Below are positions 24,692-31,985 of a stretch of DNA of 64,000 nt, piece by piece. Position 1 is the first letter of the stretch; each line of letters opens with the position of its first letter. The translations under genes were made by a program, and so were the position numbers. The notes beneath the pieces are model-generated. The model ran no database searches, was not told the DNA's origin, and saw only the letters and a program-made list of their open reading frames with translations. The stretch covers positions 114,074 to 178,073 of the forward strand of contig NZ_DLHL01000053.1 in assembly GCF_002483225.1 (NCBI RefSeq), given 5' to 3'. The stretch is from Gemmatimonas sp. UBA7669. GTDB lineage: Bacteria > Gemmatimonadota > Gemmatimonadetes > Gemmatimonadales > Gemmatimonadaceae.

Positions 24692-25528
24692 GTGCTCAAG
24701 TCCCGCCTGCCGTTGTTCGTGGTGTTCGCCCCGCTGCTGCTGCTGACCGCGGCCTCGTCGTCGGTGCAGGCGCAGGGTGCGGAACCGCCCATGCCCAAGA
24801 CGCTGCCCGTGCCCACCACCTACGAGGGGCTGTTTGGTGAGCGGGATCTGCGCGCGCGCGGCGCCCTGCAATACATGCAGTGTCACCAGGAGACCGTGCA
24901 GGCCGCGCGTAGTGGGGCCCTGGGTGACATGTCGCCGTCGTGGAACGTGGCCTGTGTGCCGCAGGGCAATGAGTGGCGCGGTGCGCTGGTGGAGTTCACG
25001 CAACAACCATCGGGCAGTGCCAACGTGAAGGTGCAGCGACAGTGGGCGCTGCGTGGCTCCGGCATGGCGGTGCGCGAGCGCATCGATACGCAGGCCGTGG
25101 CGGCGGTGGCGCGCGCCATGGCACGCGGACTGGCGGCGCCGCGTCCTGGACGCGGAGTGGCCGATCTCATGCCGGTGGCCCTGCTGTATGAGGGGTACAG
25201 CGAGGTGTGGTTCCTGCCGGTGCTGGGGGCGTCGAGTCGCCCGGTGGTGGGTGGGGATTCGCTCATCCAGATGAAAGCCGACGGCAGCGCCGAGCTGGGG
25301 CATGCGAGTCGCACACCGCGTGTGCGCACGCTGCAGGCGCCGGTGGCTGGTGCGCCCTGGACCATTGTGAGCAGCGAGGACCGGGTTCCGCTCATCAGTG
25401 AGCTCATTGCCGCGCGCCGCGGTGTGGCGGTGGCCGGTGAGGTTCGTGTGCGCACGAAGCAGTTTGAGTCCACGCTCCGGCGCGGCGGGCAGTGGACGCA
25501 TCGCGCCTTGCCGGGGGTGTCACCGTGA
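24692..25528 (+). CDS. secreted protein of unknown function
   Basis: 278 residues from the GTG at 24692, the first start that gives a proper signal peptide (RLPLFVVFAPLLLLTAASSSVQAQ). The mature part contains two Cys (YMQCHQE and NVACVPQG) that could form a disulfide, and a beta-rich C-terminal half. I see no family signature. It lies 41 nt after the FAD oxidase and its stop overlaps the acetyltransferase start (GTGA), so it is in the same transcript. Confidence 0.6.
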   Translation: MLKSRLPLFVVFAPLLLLTAASSSVQAQGAEPPMPKTLPVPTTYEGLFGERDLRARGALQYMQCHQETVQAARSGALGDMSPSWNVACVPQGNEWRGALVEFTQQPSGSANVKVQRQWALRGSGMAVRERIDTQAVAAVARAMARGLAAPRPGRGVADLMPVALLYEGYSEVWFLPVLGASSRPVVGGDSLIQMKADGSAELGHASRTPRVRTLQAPVAGAPWTIVSSEDRVPLISELIAARRGVAVAGEVRVRTKQFESTLRRGGQWTHRALPGVSP

Positions 25529-26016
25529 GCACCTCACTCACGCTGCGCCGCGCCACGGTGGCCGATGTGCCGGTCATCCGTGAACTCATCGAGGGGCTCG
25601 CGGAGTACGAGAAGTTGCGTCACGAATGTCAGGCCACCGATGACGCGCTCACGGCCACGCTGTTTGGTGAACGCGCCTATGCCGAGGTGGTGCTGGCCGA
25701 ATGGGAGGGTGAGGTAGCCGGGTTTGCCCTGTTCTTTCACAACTACAGCACCTTCCTCGCGCGGCCGGGCATCTATCTCGAAGACTTGTTCGTACGGCCG
25801 ACGCTTCGCGGGCATGGCATCGGCAAGGCGCTGCTGCAGCATCTCGCGCAACTCGCCGTGGCACGTGGCTGCGGCCGTCTCGAGTGGTCGGTGCTGGACT
25901 GGAACGTGGATGCCATCGGGTTCTACACCGCGCTCAGTGCGCGGCCGCAGGATGAGTGGACCGTTTACCGGGTCACGGGCGAGGCGCTCGCGCGATTGGC
26001 CGGAGGAGAAACCTGA
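25525..26016 (+). CDS. GNAT acetyltransferase, spermidine/spermine N-acetyltransferase-like
   Basis: 163 residues from the GTG at 25525, overlapping the previous stop as GTGA. GNAT motifs: N-terminal LRRATVADVPVIRELIEGLA; motif A IYLEDLFVRPTLRGHGIGKA with the acetyl-CoA pyrophosphate loop RGHGIG; and motif B LEWSVLDWNVDAIGFY. The YLEDLFV strand before RGxGIG and the WN..AI.FY end are shared with the SSAT (SAT1) group, which acetylates polyamines or thialysine. The amine-oxidase gene upstream fits polyamine breakdown. The substrate is not proven. Confidence 0.8.
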   Translation: MSTSLTLRRATVADVPVIRELIEGLAEYEKLRHECQATDDALTATLFGERAYAEVVLAEWEGEVAGFALFFHNYSTFLARPGIYLEDLFVRPTLRGHGIGKALLQHLAQLAVARGCGRLEWSVLDWNVDAIGFYTALSARPQDEWTVYRVTGEALARLAGGET

Positions 26017-26018
26017 GC

Positions 26019-26930
26019 ATGTCGCAGAAGCCGTCGTTCGTTTCCACCGCCGCTCATGATGACGATGTGAATCGTGAGGGCTGGACCCGCCGCAGTGTGC
26101 TGCGCCTGCTGGCTGCCGGCATCGGTGGTGGTGCGCTGCTGCCCTCGCTGGCCCGCGCGGCAAGCCTGTCGGCGCACCCGTCGGCACGACTCGATCGCAT
26201 TGGCCTGCAGCTCTACACGGTGCGTGCTGCACTGAGCAAGGACCTCGAGGGCACCATCGCGGCGGTGGCCAAGGCGGGCATCAGCGAGGTGGAGTTCTTC
26301 AATCCGTTTGGCAAGGATGGCGCGTGGTGGCGTGAGCTGCTCACGCGTCATGGTCTGACCGCCCCGGCGGCGCATGAAGGGTTGCCACGCACCGACGATG
26401 GCTGGGGGCCGGCCTTTGAGCGCGCGCAGGCCATCGGACACAAGCTCGTCATCGTGCCCTCGTCGAGCATGGAGTATCGCGGTGCACGCGCCAACTGGCA
26501 GCGTCTGGCGGCGCGGCTCAACATCGCGGGCGAGAAGGCCAAGGCCGCGGGACTCGAGTTCGGGTATCACAATCACGACTACGAGTTTGCCCCGGTCGAT
26601 GGCACGACGGGCTACGACGTGCTCACCAGCGAAACCGATGCGTCGCTGGTGAAGCTGGAGCTCGATCTGTACTGGGCGGTGAAGGCGGGCCAGGACCCGA
26701 TGGCACTCATGAAGCGCTTCGCCGGACGGGTGGTGGCCGTGCACGTGAAGGACGCGGGGCCGCCCCCGGAGCGTGCCATGCTCGACGTGGGGAAGGGCAC
26801 CATCGACTTCAAGTCACTCATTGCCACGGGGCGCCGACAGGGCCTCCGGCACTGGTTCATCGAACACGACAATCCCGCCGATCCGATCGCGTCCATCACG
26901 GCCAGCGCGGCGGCGCTCAAGGCCCTGTGA
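26019..26930 (+). CDS. Tat-exported sugar phosphate isomerase/epimerase-like TIM barrel
   Basis: 303 residues from the ATG at 26019 with a strong GGAGGAG upstream. A twin-arginine signal (TRRSVLRLLAAGIGGGALLPSLARA) precedes an AP-endonuclease-2/xylose-isomerase-like barrel: IGLQLYTVRAAL, EVEFFNPFG, GYHNHDYEF, LELDLYWAVKAGQ, VAVHVKDAG and the final WFIEHDNP. The Glu, His, Asp and Glu residues at strand ends fit a divalent-metal site. Exported members of this group accompany Gfo/Idh/MocA and DUF1080 genes in sugar oxidation clusters; both occur within 10 kb. It is 2 nt after the acetyltransferase and coupled to the amidohydrolase. Confidence 0.82.
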   Translation: MSQKPSFVSTAAHDDDVNREGWTRRSVLRLLAAGIGGGALLPSLARAASLSAHPSARLDRIGLQLYTVRAALSKDLEGTIAAVAKAGISEVEFFNPFGKDGAWWRELLTRHGLTAPAAHEGLPRTDDGWGPAFERAQAIGHKLVIVPSSSMEYRGARANWQRLAARLNIAGEKAKAAGLEFGYHNHDYEFAPVDGTTGYDVLTSETDASLVKLELDLYWAVKAGQDPMALMKRFAGRVVAVHVKDAGPPPERAMLDVGKGTIDFKSLIATGRRQGLRHWFIEHDNPADPIASITASAAALKAL

Positions 26931-26974
26931 GCGCGCTTGTGAGCGCGCCGGTGAGCGCGCCGGTGAGCGCGCGA
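26927..26974 (+). repeat. four 12-nt tandem units, each a GTGA stop/start overlap
   Basis: GTGAGCGCGC recurs at 26927, 26939, 26951 and 26963, exactly 12 nt apart. In the amidohydrolase frame each unit offers a GTG start. In the upstream TIM-barrel frame each unit holds a TGA stop one base later. The junction thus carries four consecutive termination/re-initiation sites. The repeat encodes VSA(L/P) units at the N-terminus before the signal peptide. Confidence 0.85.
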
Positions 26975-28408
26975 TCGGTGCGGGCGCTGAGCGCCGCTCT
27001 GGCGTTGGCGAGCTCCGGGTTGAGTGCGCGGCATACGGAAGCACAGCGCGCGCCCGTGGGTCCATCCACGCGCAGCTATGTGCGGTTCGATACGGCGGTG
27101 CTGGCGCTCACCAACGTGCGTGTCATCGATGGCACGGGCGCGGCGCCACGCGAGGCGCACACCGTCATCGTGCGTGATGGTCGCATTGCGGCCCTTGGGC
27201 CTGCGGCCAGTGTGAGTGTGCCGGCCGGTGCGCAGGTGCTCGATCTCAGTGGCCGGTCGGTCATTCCCGGCCTCGTGATGGTACACGAGCATCTGTACTA
27301 CCCGGTGGGTGCCGGCACGTATGCCAATCTCACCGAGAGTTTCTCGCGGCTGTATCTGGCCGGCGGTGTGACCAGCATGCGCACCGGCGGCAACATGAAT
27401 GGGCTGGCGGAGATTCTCGTGGCGCAGGCCATCGCGCGCGGCGAGAAGCCGGGGCCGTTCATCGACGCCACCGCGCCGTATCTCGAAGGGCCGGGCATGG
27501 GCTTCAATCAGGTCGTGCCGCTGCGTGACACCACACACGCCAAGCAGTTGGTGGCGTATTGGGCGGATCAGGGCGCGACCTCATTCAAGGCCTACATGAA
27601 CATCTCGCGCGACGCCCTGCGCGTGTCGGCGCGTGAGGCGCACGCGCGCGGCCTCAAGATCACGGGGCATTTGTGCAGCGTGACCTACCGCGAGGCCGCC
27701 GACGCGGGCATCGATGATCTCGAGCATGGCTTCTTTGCCATGAACGATTTTGTCCCCGGCAAGACCCCCGACCGCTGCATGGGCCGCGGTGGCGCAGCCA
27801 CGCAGTCCATGGCTTCGCTCGACCCGTCGAGCAGCGAGGTGCAGGCGCTGTTCAGACATCTCATCGACAAGCGCGTGGCGGTGACGAGCACGCTGGCCAT
27901 CTTCGAAACCTTCACGCCGGGTCGGCCCATGCCGCGTGGGCTCGATGTGCTGCTGCCGACCTTGCGTGAGGACTACGAGCGGCGCTACGCGGCCACGCAG
28001 CGCAATACGCAGTCTCCGTATGCGCGAGCCTTTCCCAAGGGCATGGCGTTCGAGCGCGCGTTCGTGCAGGCGGGTGGGACACTGATTGTGGGCACCGACC
28101 CCACCGGTGGCGGTGGCCTCGTGCCGGGTTTCTCCAATCAGCGGGCCCTCGAGCTGCTGGTGGAGGCGGGCTTCACGCCGCTCGAAGCGCTGCGCATTGG
28201 CACACTCAACGGCGCCACCTATCTGGGTCGCGGCGCGCTCACCGGCTCACTCGAAGTGGGCAAGCTGGCTGATCTGGTGGTGCTGGACGGCAACCCGGCC
28301 GCCGACATTGCCGCCGTGCGCAACGTGCAGTGGGTGTTCCGTCAGGGTGTGGGGTACGACCCCAAGGCGCTCATTGAGTCGGTGCGCGGCAAGGCCGGGC
28401 TGTGGTAG
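26927..28408 (+). CDS. secreted amidohydrolase (imidazolonepropionase-like)
   Basis: Up to 493 residues. Four in-frame GTG starts, 12 nt apart, are available at 26927, 26939, 26951 and 26963; the last gives the tidiest signal peptide (SARSVRALSAALALASSGLSA). The amidohydrolase core is intact: LTNVRVIDGTGAAPREAHTV and DGRIAALGP at the N-terminus, metal-binding VHEHL (HxH type), ITGHLCSVTY, DDLEHGFF and GTDPTGGG (catalytic Asp), ending with LEVGKLADLVVLDGNP. The prolidase/imidazolonepropionase-like exported group hydrolyses cyclic amides or dipeptides; the substrate is unknown. It is coupled to the TIM-barrel gene upstream. Confidence 0.85.
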   Translation: MSALVSAPVSAPVSARSVRALSAALALASSGLSARHTEAQRAPVGPSTRSYVRFDTAVLALTNVRVIDGTGAAPREAHTVIVRDGRIAALGPAASVSVPAGAQVLDLSGRSVIPGLVMVHEHLYYPVGAGTYANLTESFSRLYLAGGVTSMRTGGNMNGLAEILVAQAIARGEKPGPFIDATAPYLEGPGMGFNQVVPLRDTTHAKQLVAYWADQGATSFKAYMNISRDALRVSAREAHARGLKITGHLCSVTYREAADAGIDDLEHGFFAMNDFVPGKTPDRCMGRGGAATQSMASLDPSSSEVQALFRHLIDKRVAVTSTLAIFETFTPGRPMPRGLDVLLPTLREDYERRYAATQRNTQSPYARAFPKGMAFERAFVQAGGTLIVGTDPTGGGGLVPGFSNQRALELLVEAGFTPLEALRIGTLNGATYLGRGALTGSLEVGKLADLVVLDGNPAADIAAVRNVQWVFRQGVGYDPKALIESVRGKAGLW

Positions 28409-28423
28409 GCGGGGAATAGCCCT

Positions 28424-29392
28424 GTGGGCTCTGCCAGGTTACGGCGGCCGTGGCCAAGGCGGCTGCTGTTGCTGCTTGCGGGCCTCGGGCTCAGCACGCC
28501 CCTTGAGGCTCAGCGCCGCTTCACCAACACGCATGTGTGCAGCAACGCGCAGCGCGAGGCCGGCTGCCTGATTGTCCTGGGTTCCGGTATGCCGGTGCCC
28601 GATCCGGAACGCGCCGGGCCAGCCTATGCCTTCGAATATCGTGGGCAGGTGTTGCTGTTTGACGCGGGCGCCGGTGTGATGCGCCGTGTCGCTGCGGCCG
28701 GCCTGCCCATTGACGGCTTTGCCAGTGTGTTGCTCACGCATCTGCACAGTGATCATACACTCGGGCTGCCGGATGTGCTGCTCACGACCTGGGTGATGGG
28801 CCGTCGCAGCCCCATGACGCTGCGCGGGCCGCAGGGCACCGAACGGCTGGCCGCAGGCATTTTGCAGGCGTGGCAGGAGGACATCGCGGTGCGTACCACC
28901 GGACTCGAACGCGGCCAGCCCGGCGGTGAACGGGTCACCGTGCAGCCCATCGATTCTGCCGGCGGCGTGGTGTACGACTCGCTCGGTCTGCGCGTCACCG
29001 CCATTCCCGTGCCGCATGGCGAATGGAAGTCGGCGTTCGGCTATCTCATCGAGACGCCGTCGCGGCGCGTGCTGCTCTCCGGCGACGCGGCACCTGGCGC
29101 GGCCCTGCGCGCCGCTGCCCGCGGCGTCGACGTGCTGGTGCACGAAACCTATCCGGAAGTGCGTCTGGTGCCGGAGAACCGCCCAGGTGGCGAAGAGTGG
29201 CCACGCTACATGCGCAGCGTGCACACAAGTGACACCGAAGTGGGCGCGCTGGCCGCAGCAGCCGGTGTGCAACTCGTGGTACTCAGCCACATCGTGCGTA
29301 TGGGCGGCACCGACGACGAATTGCTGGCCGGCGTGCGGCGGGGGGGCTACACGGGGCCGCTGCGCATTGCGCGCGACTTGGACGTGTTTTGA
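28424..29392 (+). CDS. secreted metallo-beta-lactamase-fold hydrolase
   Basis: 322 residues from the GTG at 28424 with GCGGGGA about 8 nt upstream. The signal peptide is LLLLLAGLGLSTPLEAQ. The MBL metal motif THLHSDHTLGLPD is present (His106, His108, Asp110, His111), followed by PVPHGEWKSAFGYLI (His), LSGDAAPG (Asp) and a late LSHIV (His). Early Cys pair HVCSNAQREAGC could be disulfide-bonded. The layout is close to RNase Z/arylsulfatase-like MBL proteins, but export argues against tRNA processing. It lies 15 nt after the amidohydrolase and is probably the end of the operon. Confidence 0.82.
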   Translation: MGSARLRRPWPRRLLLLLAGLGLSTPLEAQRRFTNTHVCSNAQREAGCLIVLGSGMPVPDPERAGPAYAFEYRGQVLLFDAGAGVMRRVAAAGLPIDGFASVLLTHLHSDHTLGLPDVLLTTWVMGRRSPMTLRGPQGTERLAAGILQAWQEDIAVRTTGLERGQPGGERVTVQPIDSAGGVVYDSLGLRVTAIPVPHGEWKSAFGYLIETPSRRVLLSGDAAPGAALRAAARGVDVLVHETYPEVRLVPENRPGGEEWPRYMRSVHTSDTEVGALAAAAGVQLVVLSHIVRMGGTDDELLAGVRRGGYTGPLRIARDLDVF

Positions 29393-29517
29393 GCGCTGCC
29401 CTGAGACGTGCACCGCGCCCGGTGCGAGCAGGTGCACGATGTCGCACGTCGCAGTAAGTTCGTCGTGTTACATCAGTGTTTCACGCCTCCTGCACTCCTC
29501 GAACTCCGCCTTCCGTC

Positions 29518-30753
29518 ATGACCGCAACCCGCCTCGGCGTCGGATTCATTGGGTCCGGCTTCAACGCCCGTTTCCACATGCAGGGCTTCCGCTACGTTCG
29601 CGACGCTGATGTGCTGGGCGTCTGGAGCCCCAATGCCAAGAACGCCGCGGCCGCAGCGCGTTACGCGCGGGAACTGGACGTCGGCGCCTGCAAGGCCTAC
29701 AAGACCATCGGCGACATGGTGGCCGATCCGGCCATCGACGCCATCTGGCTCAATGGCCCGAATCACGCGCGCATCGAGAACGTCGAAGAAATCGTGGACG
29801 CGGTGCTGACAGGTCGTGGCACGCTCAAGGGCATTGCCTGCGAGAAGCCGTTGGGTCGCACGGTGGCCGAAGCCAAGCACATCCTCAAGCTGGTGGAGAA
29901 GGCCGGCATCATGCACGGCTATCTCGAGAACCAGTACTTCTCGCCGCAGGTGGCCGTGGGCCACAATCTCATCTGGAAGCGCGGCGCGGCCACGACCGGG
30001 CGGCCGTATCTCGCGCGTGCCGCCGAGGAGCACAGCGGGCCGCACGGGCCGTGGTTCTGGAACGGTGTGCAGCAGGGTGGCGGCGTGCTCAACGACATGA
30101 TGTGTCACTCGGCGCTGGTCGTGCGCCAGTTGCTCACGCCGCCGGGCGAGTCGCTGTCCACGCTCAAGGTCAAGCGCATCACGGGCCACATTGCCTCGCT
30201 CAAGTGGACCCGCAAGGCGTATGCGGCGCAGCTCAAGAAGGACATGGGCGTGGATTATCTCAAGGCGCCGTCGGAAGACTTCGCGAGTGTGCACATCGAG
30301 TTCGAAACGCCCGATGGACAGCTCGCCATTGGGGAAGCCACCACGTCGTGGAGTTTTGTTGGACCGGGTCTGCGCCTGAGCGCCGAACTGCTGGGTCCTG
30401 AGTACTCGATGAAGTGGAACACGCTCGAGTCAGGGCTCGACCTGTTCTTTTCGCGTGCGGTGCGTGGCAAGAGCGGCGAGGACATTGTCGAGAAGCAGAT
30501 GGCCGAGCAGGGCCAGATGCCGGTGGTGGTGAACGAGGCCATCGCCTACGGCTACGAAGCCGAGGACAATCACTTCGTGCGCGCCTTCCTCGGCAAGGAG
30601 AAGCCGCTGCTGACCTGGCACGACGGTCTGGATGTGGTGCGGGTTCTCATGCACGCGTACAAGAGCGCCGAGTTGGGCAAGACGCTCGAGTACAAGGAAA
30701 ACGGCGTGGACAAGTTCGTGCCGCAGGTTGGTCAGGGCACCTGGAAGCCCTGA
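29518..30753 (+). CDS. Gfo/Idh/MocA family oxidoreductase
   Basis: 411 residues from the ATG at 29518. The N-terminal Rossmann fold reads GVGFIGSGFNARFHMQGF, followed by IDAIWLNGPNHAR and the family signature CEKPLGRTVAEAKHI (Glu109-Lys110-Pro111, with Lys as catalytic base). The C-terminal alpha/beta domain includes GGVLNDMMCHSALVV, with the His expected near the substrate. It lacks a signal peptide, so it is cytosolic and NAD(P)-dependent. A 125-nt gap with an 8-bp inverted repeat (29407-29414/29431-29438) separates it from the MBL gene. Its 3' end overlaps the convergent M50 gene by 22 nt. It probably oxidises a sugar or inositol. Confidence 0.85.
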   Translation: MTATRLGVGFIGSGFNARFHMQGFRYVRDADVLGVWSPNAKNAAAAARYARELDVGACKAYKTIGDMVADPAIDAIWLNGPNHARIENVEEIVDAVLTGRGTLKGIACEKPLGRTVAEAKHILKLVEKAGIMHGYLENQYFSPQVAVGHNLIWKRGAATTGRPYLARAAEEHSGPHGPWFWNGVQQGGGVLNDMMCHSALVVRQLLTPPGESLSTLKVKRITGHIASLKWTRKAYAAQLKKDMGVDYLKAPSEDFASVHIEFETPDGQLAIGEATTSWSFVGPGLRLSAELLGPEYSMKWNTLESGLDLFFSRAVRGKSGEDIVEKQMAEQGQMPVVVNEAIAYGYEAEDNHFVRAFLGKEKPLLTWHDGLDVVRVLMHAYKSAELGKTLEYKENGVDKFVPQVGQGTWKP

Positions 30754-31985
30754 TCATGCAGGTCTGACCGTTCGGCTCTGCCTTGCGCCGTGGAAAGGAC
30801 TGCCTGCATTTCCTGCAGGCGGTCCTTCGTCCAGAGGGTGCTGCCGCTGGGGGAAGACTGCGCGCGCAGCACGTCGAGTGCCGCGTTCACTTTGCTCCGC
30901 GCACCGTTGCGGTCGCCAGATGCCATGGCAATCGCGGCATCCAGCCGGATCTGCTCATGCGGTGTCAACACGGCGCGAATGACCTTCTCGTGCGGCGCAA
31001 TCCGCGCGCGCGCGGCGTCGGCGTTGCGGTCGAACCACGCCAGCACCCAGGCTTCTTCTGCGGCAATGAAGGCGGAGAGATTGAGCGGCAGGCCGCTGCC
31101 CAGTGCCACGGCGCGATCGAGTTGAACGCGCGCCTCACGCACCTGTCCCTGAGCAAGCAGCCAGGTGTAGGCGGTGGTGCGCCCCAGAAACTCCATGATG
31201 GAGCCATCGCTGGGCTCGAGCAGGGAGGCAATCTGCTCCCGCGGCATGTCGTCCACTCGCGCGCCGGATTGCAGCTTGACGGTGATGGCCAATTGTGCGG
31301 CGTCGCGGCGCGCCTCGGGGCCTTCACGATGCAACTGCAGGAATCGCTTGCCGTCGGTGACGAAGTTGCCGTTGCGCATGGGAATGATCGTGACCACGGC
31401 CAGGGCGCCACTCACCGCGCCGAGCATGAGCACCAGCGCGCTCCACGACGCGGGCGCGCTGAGCGCCAGCAGCACCATGCACACGAGGGCCAGCGCGACA
31501 CTGGCCAAGGGGCCACCCAGGACCATCCATTTGGTGCGCTGCACCAGGGCGTGTTCGCCCTGTGGAATGCAGGCCGCAATGCCACCGGCCAGTTCGAGTG
31601 AGGTGTTGAGACCCAGGCGGATGGGCGCCTGTTCATCTTTGCGCGAAAGCTTGAACGGCCCCACCACCAACAGCATGAAGCGAAAGCCCTGCGAGAGGCC
31701 GCCCACGATATGCCCGAGCTCGTGCACGAGGACCGCGCCGAACATGGCGGCGAGCGCAATGGCCCAGCGCGGCCCCATGCCCTCTGGCGCGAGCGCAATG
31801 CGGGTCGCGATCCATTCACCAGCAACAGCCTTGCCCACCAGTACACCCGCCATGCCGATGAGTGCGCCCGCGAGTGCCCCGACGATGAACGTGCGGCCGG
31901 TGGCGCCGCGGCCAGTGCGGACGGGGGCGTTGGCGGGCGGCGGAGGGAGAAGGGGGGTACCGGTCCCCTGGCTGGTGCTGGTCAT
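30732..31985 (-). CDS. M50 family site-2-protease-like membrane metallopeptidase
   Basis: 417 residues. The N-terminal cytosolic Pro-rich tail is followed by a hydrophobic segment (FIVGALAGALIGMAGVLVG). The zinc motif HELGH is at 88-92 inside AMFGAVLVHELGHIVGG, then come membrane segments with GGPLASVALALVCMVLL and the third-ligand region FVTDGKRFLQL (DG). The C-terminal 190 residues are soluble and helical, TPR-like. S2P enzymes cleave membrane-embedded regulators; cargo here is unknown. The start overlaps the GH20 stop by ATGA, and the 3' end runs 22 nt into the convergent oxidoreductase gene. Confidence 0.8.
   Translation of the reverse strand: MTSTSQGTGTPLLPPPPANAPVRTGRGATGRTFIVGALAGALIGMAGVLVGKAVAGEWIATRIALAPEGMGPRWAIALAAMFGAVLVHELGHIVGGLSQGFRFMLLVVGPFKLSRKDEQAPIRLGLNTSLELAGGIAACIPQGEHALVQRTKWMVLGGPLASVALALVCMVLLALSAPASWSALVLMLGAVSGALAVVTIIPMRNGNFVTDGKRFLQLHREGPEARRDAAQLAITVKLQSGARVDDMPREQIASLLEPSDGSIMEFLGRTTAYTWLLAQGQVREARVQLDRAVALGSGLPLNLSAFIAAEEAWVLAWFDRNADAARARIAPHEKVIRAVLTPHEQIRLDAAIAMASGDRNGARSKVNAALDVLRAQSSPSGSTLWTKDRLQEMQAVLSTAQGRAERSDLHDQGFQVP

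Noticed and set aside
26927..28408. Amidohydrolase as a nucleic-acid or defence enzyme
   Set aside because: The signal peptide, HxH metal site and LADLVVLDGNP end are those of exported imidazolonepropionase-like hydrolases; no defence genes are nearby.
29407..29438. 8-bp inverted repeat as operator for the Gfo/Idh/MocA gene
   Set aside because: The arms are separated by 16 nt and lie where a terminator of the preceding gene is equally likely; no regulator gene is nearby.
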